A stretch of 64,000 nt of DNA from Cardiobacterium hominis (GTDB lineage: Bacteria > Pseudomonadota > Gammaproteobacteria > Cardiobacteriales > Cardiobacteriaceae): contig NZ_LR134365.1 in NCBI RefSeq assembly GCF_900637305.1, forward strand, positions 518,047-582,046, in the 5' to 3' direction. A model generated the notes under the pieces. The model was not told where the DNA came from. It did no database searches and was given only the letters and a program-made list of their open reading frames with translations. This document shows, one piece after another, positions 8,032 to 17,379 of the stretch. The position numbers and the translations under genes are program-made. The first letter of the stretch is position 1. Each line of letters begins with the position of its first letter.

Positions 8032-9882
8032 ATGCTCCTCTTTAGCCGCCGCTTTTTGCCGTTTTTCATCACCCAATTTTTCGGCGCGTTTACCGACAAC
8101 CTCTACAAAAACGCGCTGCTCGTCTACCTCACCCTGCACCTCACCGACAGCCAGACCCTCAGCCTCTACACCAACCTCAGCATGGCGCTGTTCATCTTCC
8201 CGATGTTCCTCTTCTCCGCCTGGTCGGGGCTGCTCGCCGACCGCTTCGAGAAGCGCTTTCTCATCGTGCGCATCAAATGGCTGGAAGTATTCATCATGGC
8301 GGTCGGCATCCTCGCCTTTGTCTTTGACCTCATCCCGGTGATGGTGCTGGTACTGTGCCTGCTCGGCCTGCAATCGACCTTCTTCGGCCCGGTGAAATAC
8401 GGCATCCTGCCGGAGCGGCTGCGCGAGGAGGAGCTGATGCTGGGCAACGGCCTCGTTGAAGCCGGTACCTTCCTTGCCATCCTCGGCGGCACGCTGGTCG
8501 GCGCCTCGCTGGTCGCGCGTGAATCGCTCTACCCGTGGCTGTTCGCGGCGATGGTGGCGTCAGTCATCATCGGCGTGCTGGCCGCTTATGCCATCCCTGC
8601 CTACCACGGCGAGACCGACCGCCACGCGCTGCCGCCGTTCCGCCCGTGGCAGCAAACCAAAGCGCTGCTCGCCTACACCGCGCGGCAGAAGACGATTTTC
8701 CAGTGCATCCTCGCCATCTCCTGGTTCTGGCTGCTCGGCGGCGCGCTGCTCACACAAATCCCGCAATACACGAAGGAAATTTTGAACAGCGACCCGACGG
8801 TAACCACCTACCTGCTGGTGCTGTTTTCCGTCGGCATCGGCGTCGGCTCGCTCCTCAGCAACCTGCTGGCGCGCGGGCGGATAGAAGCGGGGCTGGTGCC
8901 GGTCGGCGCCTTTATCCTCGCCGCCGGACTTGCGGGCGTCATCACCATCAGCGCCAACCCCGCCATTGCCGAGGCGCAAACACTCGCCGCCTTCTGGCAC
9001 GACCCGCGTTTTGTCCGCACCACGCTCGCCTTCTTCGCCATCGCCTTTGGCGGCGGCATCTACGCCGTGCCGCTTTATGCCATCATCCAGCATCGCGCCG
9101 AAAGTGGCCACAAATCGCAGATGATTGCCGCGAACAACATCATCAACGCGCTCTTTCTCGTCATCGTCAGCCTGCTCGGCGTGCTGGTGCTGGGCGTGCT
9201 TGGCTGGAGTTTGCAGGCGATGTTCGCCCTGCTGCTCGTGCTGCATCTCGCCATTTCCCTCTACATCTTCACCGTCGTCCCCGAATTCATCATGCGCTGC
9301 CTGGTCATCCTGATTATCGCCTGCTGCTACCGCCTGCGCGTCGAGGGGCGCGACAACGTGCCGAAGAGCGGCGCCGCCATCATCGCCTGCAACCACCTGA
9401 GTTATATGGACGCGCTCATTCTCATGGTCGCCATCCGCCGCCCGGTGCGCTTCATCATGTATTACAAAATTTTCCAGATTCCGCTACTGCGCTACATCTT
9501 CAAAAGCGCGGGCGCGTTTCCCATCGCCGGACAACGCGAAGACGCCGCGCTGTTCCGCGCCTCCTTTGAACACGTGCATAACGCCCTCGGCAAGGGCGAC
9601 CTCATCGGCATCTTCCCCGAAGGCGAACTCTCGCGCGACGGCAAACTGGGCGACTACAAACGCGGCATCGAGCGGATGCTCGCGCGCGACCCGGTGCCGG
9701 TGATACCGGTCGCCATCGGCAACCTCTGGGGCAGCCTCTTCTCGCATAGCGGCGGCCTGATGAAAGGCGGGCCGCGCAAATGGTTCGCGCGCATCACCGT
9801 ACAAATCGGCGTGCCCTTGCCACCGGAGACCACCGCAGCAGAATTGAAGGAAGCGACGCAGCGCCTGCTGGACAAGCAGTAG
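8032..9882 (+). CDS. MFS lysophospholipid transporter fused to a PlsC-type acyltransferase
   Basis: The 616-residue protein has about twelve membrane helices in residues 1-420, like the lysophospholipid transporter LplT. A 1-acylglycerol-3-phosphate acyltransferase domain follows. The acyltransferase motifs are present: NHLSYMD (N-H-x4-D) and FPEGELSRDG. This matches the first two parts of the three-domain LplT-PlsC-acyl-ACP synthetase proteins of other proteobacteria, but the ligase part is absent and the frame ends cleanly. It probably flips lysophospholipids inward and re-acylates them. No acyl-ACP synthetase gene follows directly. Confidence 0.82.
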   Translation: MLLFSRRFLPFFITQFFGAFTDNLYKNALLVYLTLHLTDSQTLSLYTNLSMALFIFPMFLFSAWSGLLADRFEKRFLIVRIKWLEVFIMAVGILAFVFDLIPVMVLVLCLLGLQSTFFGPVKYGILPERLREEELMLGNGLVEAGTFLAILGGTLVGASLVARESLYPWLFAAMVASVIIGVLAAYAIPAYHGETDRHALPPFRPWQQTKALLAYTARQKTIFQCILAISWFWLLGGALLTQIPQYTKEILNSDPTVTTYLLVLFSVGIGVGSLLSNLLARGRIEAGLVPVGAFILAAGLAGVITISANPAIAEAQTLAAFWHDPRFVRTTLAFFAIAFGGGIYAVPLYAIIQHRAESGHKSQMIAANNIINALFLVIVSLLGVLVLGVLGWSLQAMFALLLVLHLAISLYIFTVVPEFIMRCLVILIIACCYRLRVEGRDNVPKSGAAIIACNHLSYMDALILMVAIRRPVRFIMYYKIFQIPLLRYIFKSAGAFPIAGQREDAALFRASFEHVHNALGKGDLIGIFPEGELSRDGKLGDYKRGIERMLARDPVPVIPVAIGNLWGSLFSHSGGLMKGGPRKWFARITVQIGVPLPPETTAAELKEATQRLLDKQ

Positions 9883-9980
9883 TGCGTAGGGGCGGTTAGG
9901 GCAGCGTAACCGCCCGCAAATCCGGGCGGCATATATTGAACTTCCTGCCAAACTACTTTGCTTGTGAGAAATCTTTATCT

Positions 9981-10092
9981 CTGCCCTCACCCCTCCCCAA
10001 CCCTCCCCCGCTGCGAGCTTCGCCCTGCAAGGCTACATCGGTTCGATATGCAAGGGGAGGGGGATGTCTCAATTGTCAACACGCCCTAACCC
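9981..10092. repeat. Composite intergenic repeat (MITE-like), degraded left end
   Basis: The 317-base gap between 9883 and 10199 holds no gene. Its centre carries a module of C-rich blocks, CTCGCAGCGGG-type sequence, the GCATATCGAACCGATGTAGC segment (in reverse) and the inverted end AATTGTCAACACGCCCTA. The same pieces recur near 31.15, 32.6, 21.7 and 47.0 kb. Confidence 0.6.
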
Positions 10093-10199
10093 ATGATGAG
10101 GCGGGCAGTTTTATTTCACCGCAAACCGCCGCAAACCGCTTTCCGCTATACTAGCCGCCGCGCCATTCTTCCAGCAATCTGAAATCACACACTATTTTC

Positions 10200-10934
10200 A
10201 TGACCGCACGCTACATCCTCTGCATGAAGTGGGGTACCAAGTACCCTGCCGAGTTCGTCAACCGCCTCTACCGCATGGTTTCGCGGCATTTGTCGCTGCC
10301 GTTCACGATGATTTGCCTCACCGACGACGCGGCCGGGATTGATCCGGCGGTGGTCTGTCATCCCATCCCGCCGCTGGATTTGCCGGACGGCATTCCGGAG
10401 CGCGGCTGGCGCAAGCTGACGACCTTCGCCACCGACCTCTACGGCCTCAGCGGCACGGCGCTGTTTCTCGATCTGGATGTGGTCATCCTGCGCAATATCG
10501 ACCATTTCTTCACGCACGCGGCAGATGCGCGCGACGGCGTCTTTATCATCCGCGACTGGAAACGGCCGTGGCGCATGGTCGGCAACAGCTCGGTTTATCG
10601 TTTTACCCTCGGCGCGTTTCCCGCGCTTTTGGACGATTTCCGCGCGAATTTTCATGACATCCGCGCCCGCTACCGCAACGAGCAGGCGTGGCTGTCGGCG
10701 TATTTGCGCGAACGCGATGCGCTGCGCTATTGGCCGGAGGACTGGTGCAAGAGTTACAAGTACCACGCGCTCTATCCACTGCCGCTGTCGTTTTTCCTCG
10801 CGCCGCGCCGCCCCGACTGCGATATTTTGATTTTCCACGGCGAGATTAACCCCGACACCGCCATCGCCGGCGGCGGCGGCAAGTGGTACCGCCATGTGCG
10901 TCCGGCGCCGTGGCTGGCGGAGTTTTGGGGCTGA
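10200..10934 (+). CDS. Putative glycosyltransferase of the LPS operon
   Basis: The 244-residue protein has a D-x-D-like motif in LFLDLDVVIL and NEQAWLSAYL further on, as in nucleotide-sugar transferases related to GT8. No membrane segment is seen. It is the first gene of a tightly packed operon whose next genes are another glycosyltransferase, an O-antigen-ligase-type gene and msbA, so it probably adds a sugar to the LPS core or O-chain. TATACT at 10147-10152 may be the -10 box. The sugar and linkage cannot be told. Confidence 0.7.
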   Translation: MTARYILCMKWGTKYPAEFVNRLYRMVSRHLSLPFTMICLTDDAAGIDPAVVCHPIPPLDLPDGIPERGWRKLTTFATDLYGLSGTALFLDLDVVILRNIDHFFTHAADARDGVFIIRDWKRPWRMVGNSSVYRFTLGAFPALLDDFRANFHDIRARYRNEQAWLSAYLRERDALRYWPEDWCKSYKYHALYPLPLSFFLAPRRPDCDILIFHGEINPDTAIAGGGGKWYRHVRPAPWLAEFWG

Positions 10935-10935
10935 C

Positions 10936-12540
10936 ATGGCGACGTTAAGCGTGGTGATGATGGTGAAGGACGAGGCGGCGAATTTGCGCCGCTGTCTGCC
11001 GCGGCTGGCGTCGGTCGCCGATGAAATTGTTATCCTTGATTCGGGCAGTACGGATGAGAGCGAGACGGTCGCCGCGCAATACGGCGCACGCTGGTTTGTG
11101 AACACCGATTGGCAGGGCTACGGCGTGCAGCGGCAACGCGCGCAGGCGCTTGCCACGGGCGACTGGATTTTCGCGCTGGACGCGGACGAGTCGCCGGACG
11201 ACGCCCTGCTTGCCGCCCTCGCTCGCATCAAGGACGAGACGCCGGGCGACACGGTTTATGGCATGCGCCGTCTCGATGTGCTGTTTGGCCGTTTCATCGA
11301 CCACCCGCTGTGGCGCGGCAAGCCTTACTGGCGCCTCTACCCGCGCCGTTTTCAGTTCAACACGCTGACAGTGCATGAATCGCTGGACATCAGCGGCGCG
11401 CGCACCCAGGTGCTGCCCGGTTTTCTCGAACACCACACCGCGGCCACCCCTGCTTTCTGGCTGGAAAAGCGCCTCGCCTACGCCAATACCTGGGCGCAGG
11501 CGGCGGCCGCGCGTGGCAAGCGGGTCAGCCCGCTCGGCGTCTGGGCGCGCAGTTTCTGGATGTTTGTCCGCCAATTTTTCATCGCAGGGCGCTTTTTGCG
11601 TGGCAGCAGCGGCTGGGTTTTTGCCTGGCTCTTTGCGCAATATACGTTTAATAAGTACGCGCTGCTCTGCGACCGCAACAGCCGCCCGCAAAGCTACGCC
11701 GCCGATTTTCAGCCGCATGCGGTCAATCTGCACAATCTGCCGCTGACCGTGCCGCCTGCGGGCAAGAACCCGCATCCGCTCAGTGTGGTGATGATTGTGA
11801 AAAACGAGGCGCGTCACCTGCCCGCCTGTCTCGCTGCGGTGCGCGATTTGGCGGATGAAATCGTCATTCTCGATTCGGGCAGCAGCGACGAGGGCGCGGT
11901 GATTGCCGCCCGCTTCGGCGCGCGCTGGTATGAAAACCGCGATTGGCGCGGCTTTGGCGTGCAGCGGCAACGCGCGCAGGCGCTCGCCAGCGGCGATTAT
12001 GTGCTGATGCTGGATGCGGACGAGCAGCCAGATGCGGCGCTGAAAGCGGCGATTCATGCGGTTGCACAGCAGCCGCCCGCGCCGGATAGGGTCTATGCGC
12101 TGCGTCTGCGCAATATTTTCTGCGGCACGACAATGCACCGCCGTTACCGTGACCATATCATCCGCCTTTATGCGCGCCCCCATTTCCATTATCACGCCTA
12201 CGAGGTACATGAATCGCTGGCGCGCGGCAACGCTACCGTGACCATTTTGGACGGTGATTTGCTGCATTTCACCAATGACAATCTCGCCCATTTTCTCGCC
12301 AAGAATCTGCGCTATAGCCGCGATTGGGCGCTGGAGCGGGCGGCGAACGGCAAGCGTCCGCCGAATCTGTGGGCGTTGCCGCTGCGCGCCGTGGTCGCCT
12401 TTTGCCGCGAGTATTTCGTGCGCGGTGCGCTCTTTGCCGGGCGCTACGGCTTTTTCTTCGCCGCCAGTTCGGCTTTCTACAATTTCAACAAATACCTCAT
12501 GCTCGCCTGTGCGGCGCGGCGTGGGGAGGACAAATCATGA
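10936..12540 (+). CDS. Tandem double glycosyltransferase (two GT2 domains, WaaE-like)
   Basis: The 535-residue protein consists of two homologous GT2 units, about residues 1-270 and 278-535. Each begins with LSVVM(M/I)VK(D/N)EA and contains DEIVILDSGS, GVQRQRAQALA and an L/MDADE acidic motif (near 82 and 360). It looks like a fusion of two copies of a WaaE/KdtX-type LPS core glycosyltransferase. I chose the ATG at 10936, just after the stop of the previous gene. Both acidic motifs are intact, so both halves may be active. It acts at the cytoplasmic face on LPS core. Confidence 0.85.
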   Translation: MATLSVVMMVKDEAANLRRCLPRLASVADEIVILDSGSTDESETVAAQYGARWFVNTDWQGYGVQRQRAQALATGDWIFALDADESPDDALLAALARIKDETPGDTVYGMRRLDVLFGRFIDHPLWRGKPYWRLYPRRFQFNTLTVHESLDISGARTQVLPGFLEHHTAATPAFWLEKRLAYANTWAQAAAARGKRVSPLGVWARSFWMFVRQFFIAGRFLRGSSGWVFAWLFAQYTFNKYALLCDRNSRPQSYAADFQPHAVNLHNLPLTVPPAGKNPHPLSVVMIVKNEARHLPACLAAVRDLADEIVILDSGSSDEGAVIAARFGARWYENRDWRGFGVQRQRAQALASGDYVLMLDADEQPDAALKAAIHAVAQQPPAPDRVYALRLRNIFCGTTMHRRYRDHIIRLYARPHFHYHAYEVHESLARGNATVTILDGDLLHFTNDNLAHFLAKNLRYSRDWALERAANGKRPPNLWALPLRAVVAFCREYFVRGALFAGRYGFFFAASSAFYNFNKYLMLACAARRGEDKS

Positions 12541-13757
12541 ACGCTTTGCTGCCGCGTCTGGTCAATAGTGCGACGTTTCTCTTTTTCGCGCTAAGCCTCG
12601 CCGTGAAAAGCGGCTACAGCTACGGCGTGGCGCTGCTGCTGCTCGCCGCCCTCATCACGCTGCCGCACTGGTGGCCGCGCCGCCCGCGCGAGGCAGCGCT
12701 GCGCTGGCTGGCGTTCGGCTTTTTTTTCGCCGGAAGCGTTGCCCTGCTGGATGTCATCCGCTCTGGCATCGGTGCACGCGGTCTGGAAGCGCCGCTGAAG
12801 TTTTTTGCCGTACCGCTGCTGCTTTATTTTCTCGCCACCGTTCCGCCGAAGGGGCGCGCCATTTGGGCGGGGGCGGCCTGCGGCGCGCTGCTCGGTCTGG
12901 CGTCGGCGTGGTATTACAGCCATTTCGCGCCGGAGCTGTTGCCCGCCGGACGCGCCGCCCGCTATTTGCACCCCATCCAGCTCGGCAATATCGCCATGCT
13001 GCTGGCGTTGATTGCCGCGTGCAGCCTGCGCGCCAGGCCGCGCCACTGGCAATTGCTGCTGGCGCTCGCCGGTATCGTCGCCGGTGTTTGCACGACGCTG
13101 CTGTCGCAGACGCGCGGCAGTTTCTTCGCCCTCGCCTGGACGCTCTTTTTCCTCGGCCTGCTCTCGCTGCGCCGCCGCCATTTCCGCGCGCGCAGCGTGG
13201 CGCTTTCCGCCACAATTGTCGCCATCACCGCCGCGCTCTTTTGGCTGGGCAATATGGATGTCATCGAGGAGCGGCTCGCCGCGGCACGCCACGACATCGC
13301 CCTCTACGAGCAGGGCAAGGCCGATACCTCCATCGGCGCGCGTTTTGAAATGTGGCGTTTTGCCTGGCAGGAGGGCAGTTCGTATCCGCTCATCGGCCCC
13401 GGCACGGCACAGTTAAATGTGGACAAGGACGGCTGGCGCTCGGCCGCCGACCTCGCCCCCTTCGGCCATCTGCACAACGAATTTCTCGACGCCTTCGCGC
13501 GGCGCGGCCTGCTTGGCCTCGCGGCGGTGCTGTATCTCTTTCTCGTGCCGCTCTGGCTGTACCGCCGTGGCGAAGAACGCGATTCGCCCGACGCCGCCGC
13601 GCTGCGCCTCGCCGGACGCGCGCAGGTGCTGCTCTACAGCGGCTTCAGCCTGACGCAGGCGGCGCTCTACAGCCACAACAGCGGCTTTCTCTTTTTTGCC
13701 CTGCCGCTCTGCCTGATTTATGCCGCGCTGCGCGGCGAAGGACGCCCCGATGTTTAA
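12537..13757 (+). CDS. O-antigen ligase / Wzy-type membrane protein (WaaL-like)
   Basis: The 406-residue protein has about ten membrane helices and a large periplasmic loop with FGHLHNEFLDAFARRGLLGL, the conserved Wzy_C block (histidine and glutamate in HNEFLD). Such proteins join O-antigen or short sugar chains to lipid A-core in the periplasm. The start overlaps the double glycosyltransferase by ATGA. It precedes msbA with an eight-base overlap. Ligase is more likely than polymerase given the core-transferase context. Confidence 0.78.
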   Translation: MNALLPRLVNSATFLFFALSLAVKSGYSYGVALLLLAALITLPHWWPRRPREAALRWLAFGFFFAGSVALLDVIRSGIGARGLEAPLKFFAVPLLLYFLATVPPKGRAIWAGAACGALLGLASAWYYSHFAPELLPAGRAARYLHPIQLGNIAMLLALIAACSLRARPRHWQLLLALAGIVAGVCTTLLSQTRGSFFALAWTLFFLGLLSLRRRHFRARSVALSATIVAITAALFWLGNMDVIEERLAAARHDIALYEQGKADTSIGARFEMWRFAWQEGSSYPLIGPGTAQLNVDKDGWRSAADLAPFGHLHNEFLDAFARRGLLGLAAVLYLFLVPLWLYRRGEERDSPDAAALRLAGRAQVLLYSGFSLTQAALYSHNSGFLFFALPLCLIYAALRGEGRPDV

Positions 13758-15486
13758 CCGCGACGACCGCGCCCGCTATCTGCGCCTGCTCGCCTTCATC
13801 CGCCCGCATTGGCGGGTGGTGCTGCTCGCCGCCGGCGGCACGATTCTCTATGGCCTCACCGAGCCGCTGGTGCCGTTCGTATTGCAACCGCTGGTCGATG
13901 GCGGCTTTGCCGAGGGCGACATGCGCACCGTTTACGGTCTGACCGCCTTGCTGTTCTTCGGCTTCATGCTGCGCGGCGCGGCAAGCTATACCGCCACCTG
14001 TAGCATGAACTGGCTGGCGCAACAGGTGGTTTACACCCTGCGCGGGCGGATGTTCGCGCAACTGCTGCGCCTGCCGATGCGCTATTTCGATGAAAACAGC
14101 GCGGGCAGCATTGTCTCGCGCTTCACCTACGACGCGCTGCAACTGATGGCAGCCAGCACCGATGCGGTCGCCATCCTCCTGCGCGAAACCGTGACCATCA
14201 TCGCCCTCACCGTCTTCCTCTTTTACCTCGACTGGCGGATGACGCTGCTCTTGTTCGTGGTCGCGCCCGTGCTCGCCTACATCATCGTCCACGTCTCGAA
14301 AAAACTGCGCACCATGGCGCGGGCGATGCAGGAAGACATGAGCGGCATGAACCACGTCGTCGATGAAAGCCTGCGCGGGCGGGCGATTGTCCGCATCTAC
14401 AACGGCCAGGACTACGAATACGCGCGCTTTGAGCGGCAGGCGGAGGCGGTGCGCTTCCACGCAGTGAAATCGACGAAAATCGCCGCCAGCGCCTCACCGG
14501 TGGTGGAGATGACCATCATCGCCGCGCTTTGCACCGTGATTATTCTCTTCGCCTGGAAGGCGCGCAGCGCTCCGGCACAGATGACCACCGGCGTCTTCGT
14601 CTCCTTCCTCGGCACGATGGCGCTGCTTTTCCCGCCAATCAAGCGCATGGGCAAGCTGAACGAACCCATCCAGCGCGGGCTCGCCGCGGCGCAAAGCATC
14701 TTCGACTTCCTCGACGCGCCGACCGAACCGCAGCCCGCGCTGCCGCCCGTTACCCTGTCGCGCGGCGACATCGAATTTCGCGACGTCAGCTTTTCCTACC
14801 CGGAACAACCCGTGCTGGAGCGCTTCAACCTACACATCCGCGCCGGGGAAACCGTCGCCCTCATTGGCGAGTCGGGCAGCGGCAAATCAACCATCGCCGC
14901 GCTGCTCGCCGGTTTTTACGTGCCGGAAGCGGGCGCCATCTACATCGACGGCTACAACCTCGCCGACGTCAGCCTCGCCGACCGCCGCCGCGCCATCGCC
15001 TTCGTCTCGCAGGACACCGTGCTGTTCTCGACCAGCATTGCCGCCAACATCGCCTACGCTGACCCCGCGCCGGACAGCGCCAAAGTGCGACTTGCGGCAG
15101 AGTCCGCCAACGCCGCCGAATTCATCGGCAAACTGCCGCACGGCTACGACGAAGACCTCGGCCCGCAGGGCGGCCGCCTTTCTGGCGGGCAGAAACAGCG
15201 CATCGCCATCGCCCGCGCCCTCTACAAAGACGCGCCAATCCTGATTCTGGACGAGGCCACCTCGGCGCTCGACAACCACAGCGAGGCCAAAGTGCAGGAA
15301 GCGATAGAGCGCCTGCGCAAAAACCGCACCGCGATCATCATCGCCCACCGCCTCTCCACCATCCGCAATGCTGACCGCATCGTCGTCCTCGAAAAAGGCA
15401 AAATCGTCGAAAGCGGCAGCCACGCGGAACTCCTCAAACGCGGCGGCAGTTATGCTAAACTGCTGCAACAAACACCGATAACATAA
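13750..15486 (+). CDS. msbA: Lipid A export ABC transporter MsbA
   Basis: The 578-residue half-transporter has six N-terminal membrane helices and a C-terminal ATPase with Walker A GESGSGKST (about 373-381), signature LSGGQKQR and Walker B ILILDEATSALD. The overall size and order are those of MsbA, which flips lipid A-core across the inner membrane. The ATG at 13750 overlaps the preceding gene by eight bases. It is set among LPS genes, which favours MsbA over other exporters of this family. Confidence 0.9.
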   Translation: MFNRDDRARYLRLLAFIRPHWRVVLLAAGGTILYGLTEPLVPFVLQPLVDGGFAEGDMRTVYGLTALLFFGFMLRGAASYTATCSMNWLAQQVVYTLRGRMFAQLLRLPMRYFDENSAGSIVSRFTYDALQLMAASTDAVAILLRETVTIIALTVFLFYLDWRMTLLLFVVAPVLAYIIVHVSKKLRTMARAMQEDMSGMNHVVDESLRGRAIVRIYNGQDYEYARFERQAEAVRFHAVKSTKIAASASPVVEMTIIAALCTVIILFAWKARSAPAQMTTGVFVSFLGTMALLFPPIKRMGKLNEPIQRGLAAAQSIFDFLDAPTEPQPALPPVTLSRGDIEFRDVSFSYPEQPVLERFNLHIRAGETVALIGESGSGKSTIAALLAGFYVPEAGAIYIDGYNLADVSLADRRRAIAFVSQDTVLFSTSIAANIAYADPAPDSAKVRLAAESANAAEFIGKLPHGYDEDLGPQGGRLSGGQKQRIAIARALYKDAPILILDEATSALDNHSEAKVQEAIERLRKNRTAIIIAHRLSTIRNADRIVVLEKGKIVESGSHAELLKRGGSYAKLLQQTPIT

Positions 15487-15944
15487 TGAAAAATATGAAA
15501 ATATTAATGGTCTGCACCGGCAACATCTGCCGCTCGCCGATGGCAGAAGGCATTGCCCGCGCCCTGCTGAAAGCGGCCAAGCGCGACGACATTAGCGTCG
15601 ATTCCGCCGCGACCCACGCCTATCACACCGGCGACGCGCCCGACCCGCGCGCCCGCCGCACCATGCGCGCGCACAACATGCCGATTGACGACCTGCGCGC
15701 CCGCCCCTTCATTACCGAAGACTTCGCCGCCTTCGACCTGATTCTCGTCGCTGACCGCGGCCATTACCGCCACCTGAGCGCGCTTGCCCCGGACGAAGCC
15801 GCGCACGCAAAAATCGGCTTCATGCTCGACACCCTGCCGGAAAACCCGGGGGCGGAGTTGCCCGACCCCTACTACGGCGAGGCCGCCGATTTTGAGCGCA
15901 CCTTCACCCTGCTGGAAGCGGCGCTGCGCGCGAGGTTCGCATGA
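15486..15944 (+). CDS. Low-molecular-weight protein-tyrosine phosphatase
   Basis: The 152-residue protein has the P-loop CTGNICRS (C-x5-R) near its start and the general-acid loop DPYYG near residue 127. In related bacteria such phosphatases often act on tyrosine kinases of capsule or exopolysaccharide export, but no kinase gene is in the window. The start codon shares a base with the msbA stop; an internal ATG at 15495 is an alternative start. The stop overlaps dnaA by ATGA, which couples translation. Confidence 0.85.
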   Translation: MKNMKILMVCTGNICRSPMAEGIARALLKAAKRDDISVDSAATHAYHTGDAPDPRARRTMRAHNMPIDDLRARPFITEDFAAFDLILVADRGHYRHLSALAPDEAAHAKIGFMLDTLPENPGAELPDPYYGEAADFERTFTLLEAALRARFA

Positions 15945-17275
15945 GCAATTACGAAGCACAGGCGCAGTTACTCTGGGAAAGCGTGCTCGACATGATGGCG
16001 CCGCTATGCGCCAAGGACGACATGACCGTACTGCGCTCGCTCGCCCTCCGCGCGCAAAGCGAAAAACAATGGACGCTGCTCGCGCCGAACAAGTTTGCCT
16101 GCGAGCAAATCAAAAAATCGCTGTTCGTGACGCTGGACATGGCACTACGCAACAAGGGCATCAAAGAAGTAAAGCTGGAAATCGCCGCCGCGCCGGAGCT
16201 GTTTGCCAGTGCCTCGCCCGCCCAGCGCAACGCCGCCCCCGCGCCGTTTGAAAGCAACCTTAACAGCGACTACCAGTTTCATAACTTCGTCGCCGCGCCT
16301 TCCAACAATGAAGCCTTCGCCGCCGCCGAGCGCGTCTCCGGCGGGCATTTCTTCGCCGACAGCAACCCGCTGCTCATCTACGGCGGTACCGGCCTCGGCA
16401 AATCGCACCTGATGCATGCCGCTGGCAACGCCCTGCGCCGCAACGGCCGCACCGCGGTGATGTATATGAACGCCGAACAGTACGTCAATGAATTCCTCGC
16501 CGCGCTCGCTGGCAAAACGCAGAAGGCGTTTTCCAACCGCCTGCGCAGCGTCGATGCGCTCTTGATTGACGACGTGCAATTTCTCGGCGGCAAGACCCAA
16601 TCGCAGGCGGAGTTCTTCCATACCTTCAACGAACTCATCGACAAAAAGCGGCAAATCATCATGACCTGCGACCGCTACCCGAAAGAAATCGAAGGACTGG
16701 AAGCGCGGTTGAAATCGCGTTTCGGCGCGGGGCTGACCGTCTCCATCCGCGCCCCCGAACCGGAAACGCGCTTCGCCATCTTAAAAAGCAAGGCGAAAGA
16801 GCAGAACTTCCCGCTGCCGGATGACGTCGCCTACTTCATCGCCGAAAACATCGAATCGAACGTACGCGATCTCGAAGGCGCGCTGAAAAAAGTCATCTTC
16901 CAGTGCCAGGTGCTGAAAAAAAACGAACCGGCGACTGTTCCCATCGCCCAGGCGGCGCTCGCCGACCTGTTGCAAGCGCAGAAAAAACAAACCAGCGTCG
17001 AAAACATCCAACGCGTCGTCGCCCAATATTTTGGCATCAGCGAGGCGGAGCTGCTCTCCAGCAGCCGTAAAAAAACCTTCGTCGAGCCGCGGATGATTGC
17101 CATGGCACTCACCCGCGACCTGACCGACATGGTGCTGCAAGCGGTTGCCGAAGCGTTCAACCGCAAAGACCACACCACCGTCAAACACGCCACGGAAAGC
17201 GTTGAAAGCCGTAAAAAAACCGACCCGCGCTTCCGCGAAGAGTATGAAAACATCAAGACCATCATCACCGCATAA
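15941..17275 (+). CDS. dnaA: Chromosomal replication initiator DnaA
   Basis: The 444-residue protein has the domain I start (LLWESVLDMM), the AAA+ domain with Walker A GGTGLGKSH near 148-156 and Walker B LLIDDVQFL, and the C-terminal DNA-binding signature NRKDHTTVKHA. DnaA binds DnaA boxes at oriC and opens the origin. The Walker A residue Thr at position 3 (GGTGLGKS) replaces the more usual Val. Its gene is the last of an LPS operon, sharing ATGA with the phosphatase gene, which is an unusual setting. dnaN follows after 322 bases. Confidence 0.96.
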   Translation: MSNYEAQAQLLWESVLDMMAPLCAKDDMTVLRSLALRAQSEKQWTLLAPNKFACEQIKKSLFVTLDMALRNKGIKEVKLEIAAAPELFASASPAQRNAAPAPFESNLNSDYQFHNFVAAPSNNEAFAAAERVSGGHFFADSNPLLIYGGTGLGKSHLMHAAGNALRRNGRTAVMYMNAEQYVNEFLAALAGKTQKAFSNRLRSVDALLIDDVQFLGGKTQSQAEFFHTFNELIDKKRQIIMTCDRYPKEIEGLEARLKSRFGAGLTVSIRAPEPETRFAILKSKAKEQNFPLPDDVAYFIAENIESNVRDLEGALKKVIFQCQVLKKNEPATVPIAQAALADLLQAQKKQTSVENIQRVVAQYFGISEAELLSSSRKKTFVEPRMIAMALTRDLTDMVLQAVAEAFNRKDHTTVKHATESVESRKKTDPRFREEYENIKTIITA

Positions 17276-17372
17276 ATATAGCGATACACCGAAAGCCTCA
17301 GACAAGGCGCGTCGCTGAAGGCAGTACGCATTGGTACGGCGAAGCGACGCAACGCCTTATGAGGCTTTCGGG
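17274..17372. repeat. Imperfect inverted repeat behind dnaA
   Basis: CCGAAAGCCTCA at 17289-17300 pairs with TGAGGCTTTCGG at 17361-17372, and the inner parts (AAGGCGCGTCGCT and AGCGACGCAACGCCTT) also pair. The left flank AAATATAGCGATAC at 17274-17287 recurs at 50447-50460, followed there by a diverged version. It may act as the dnaA terminator or be a mobile repeat. Confidence 0.55.
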
Positions 17373-17379
17373 GGATTGC

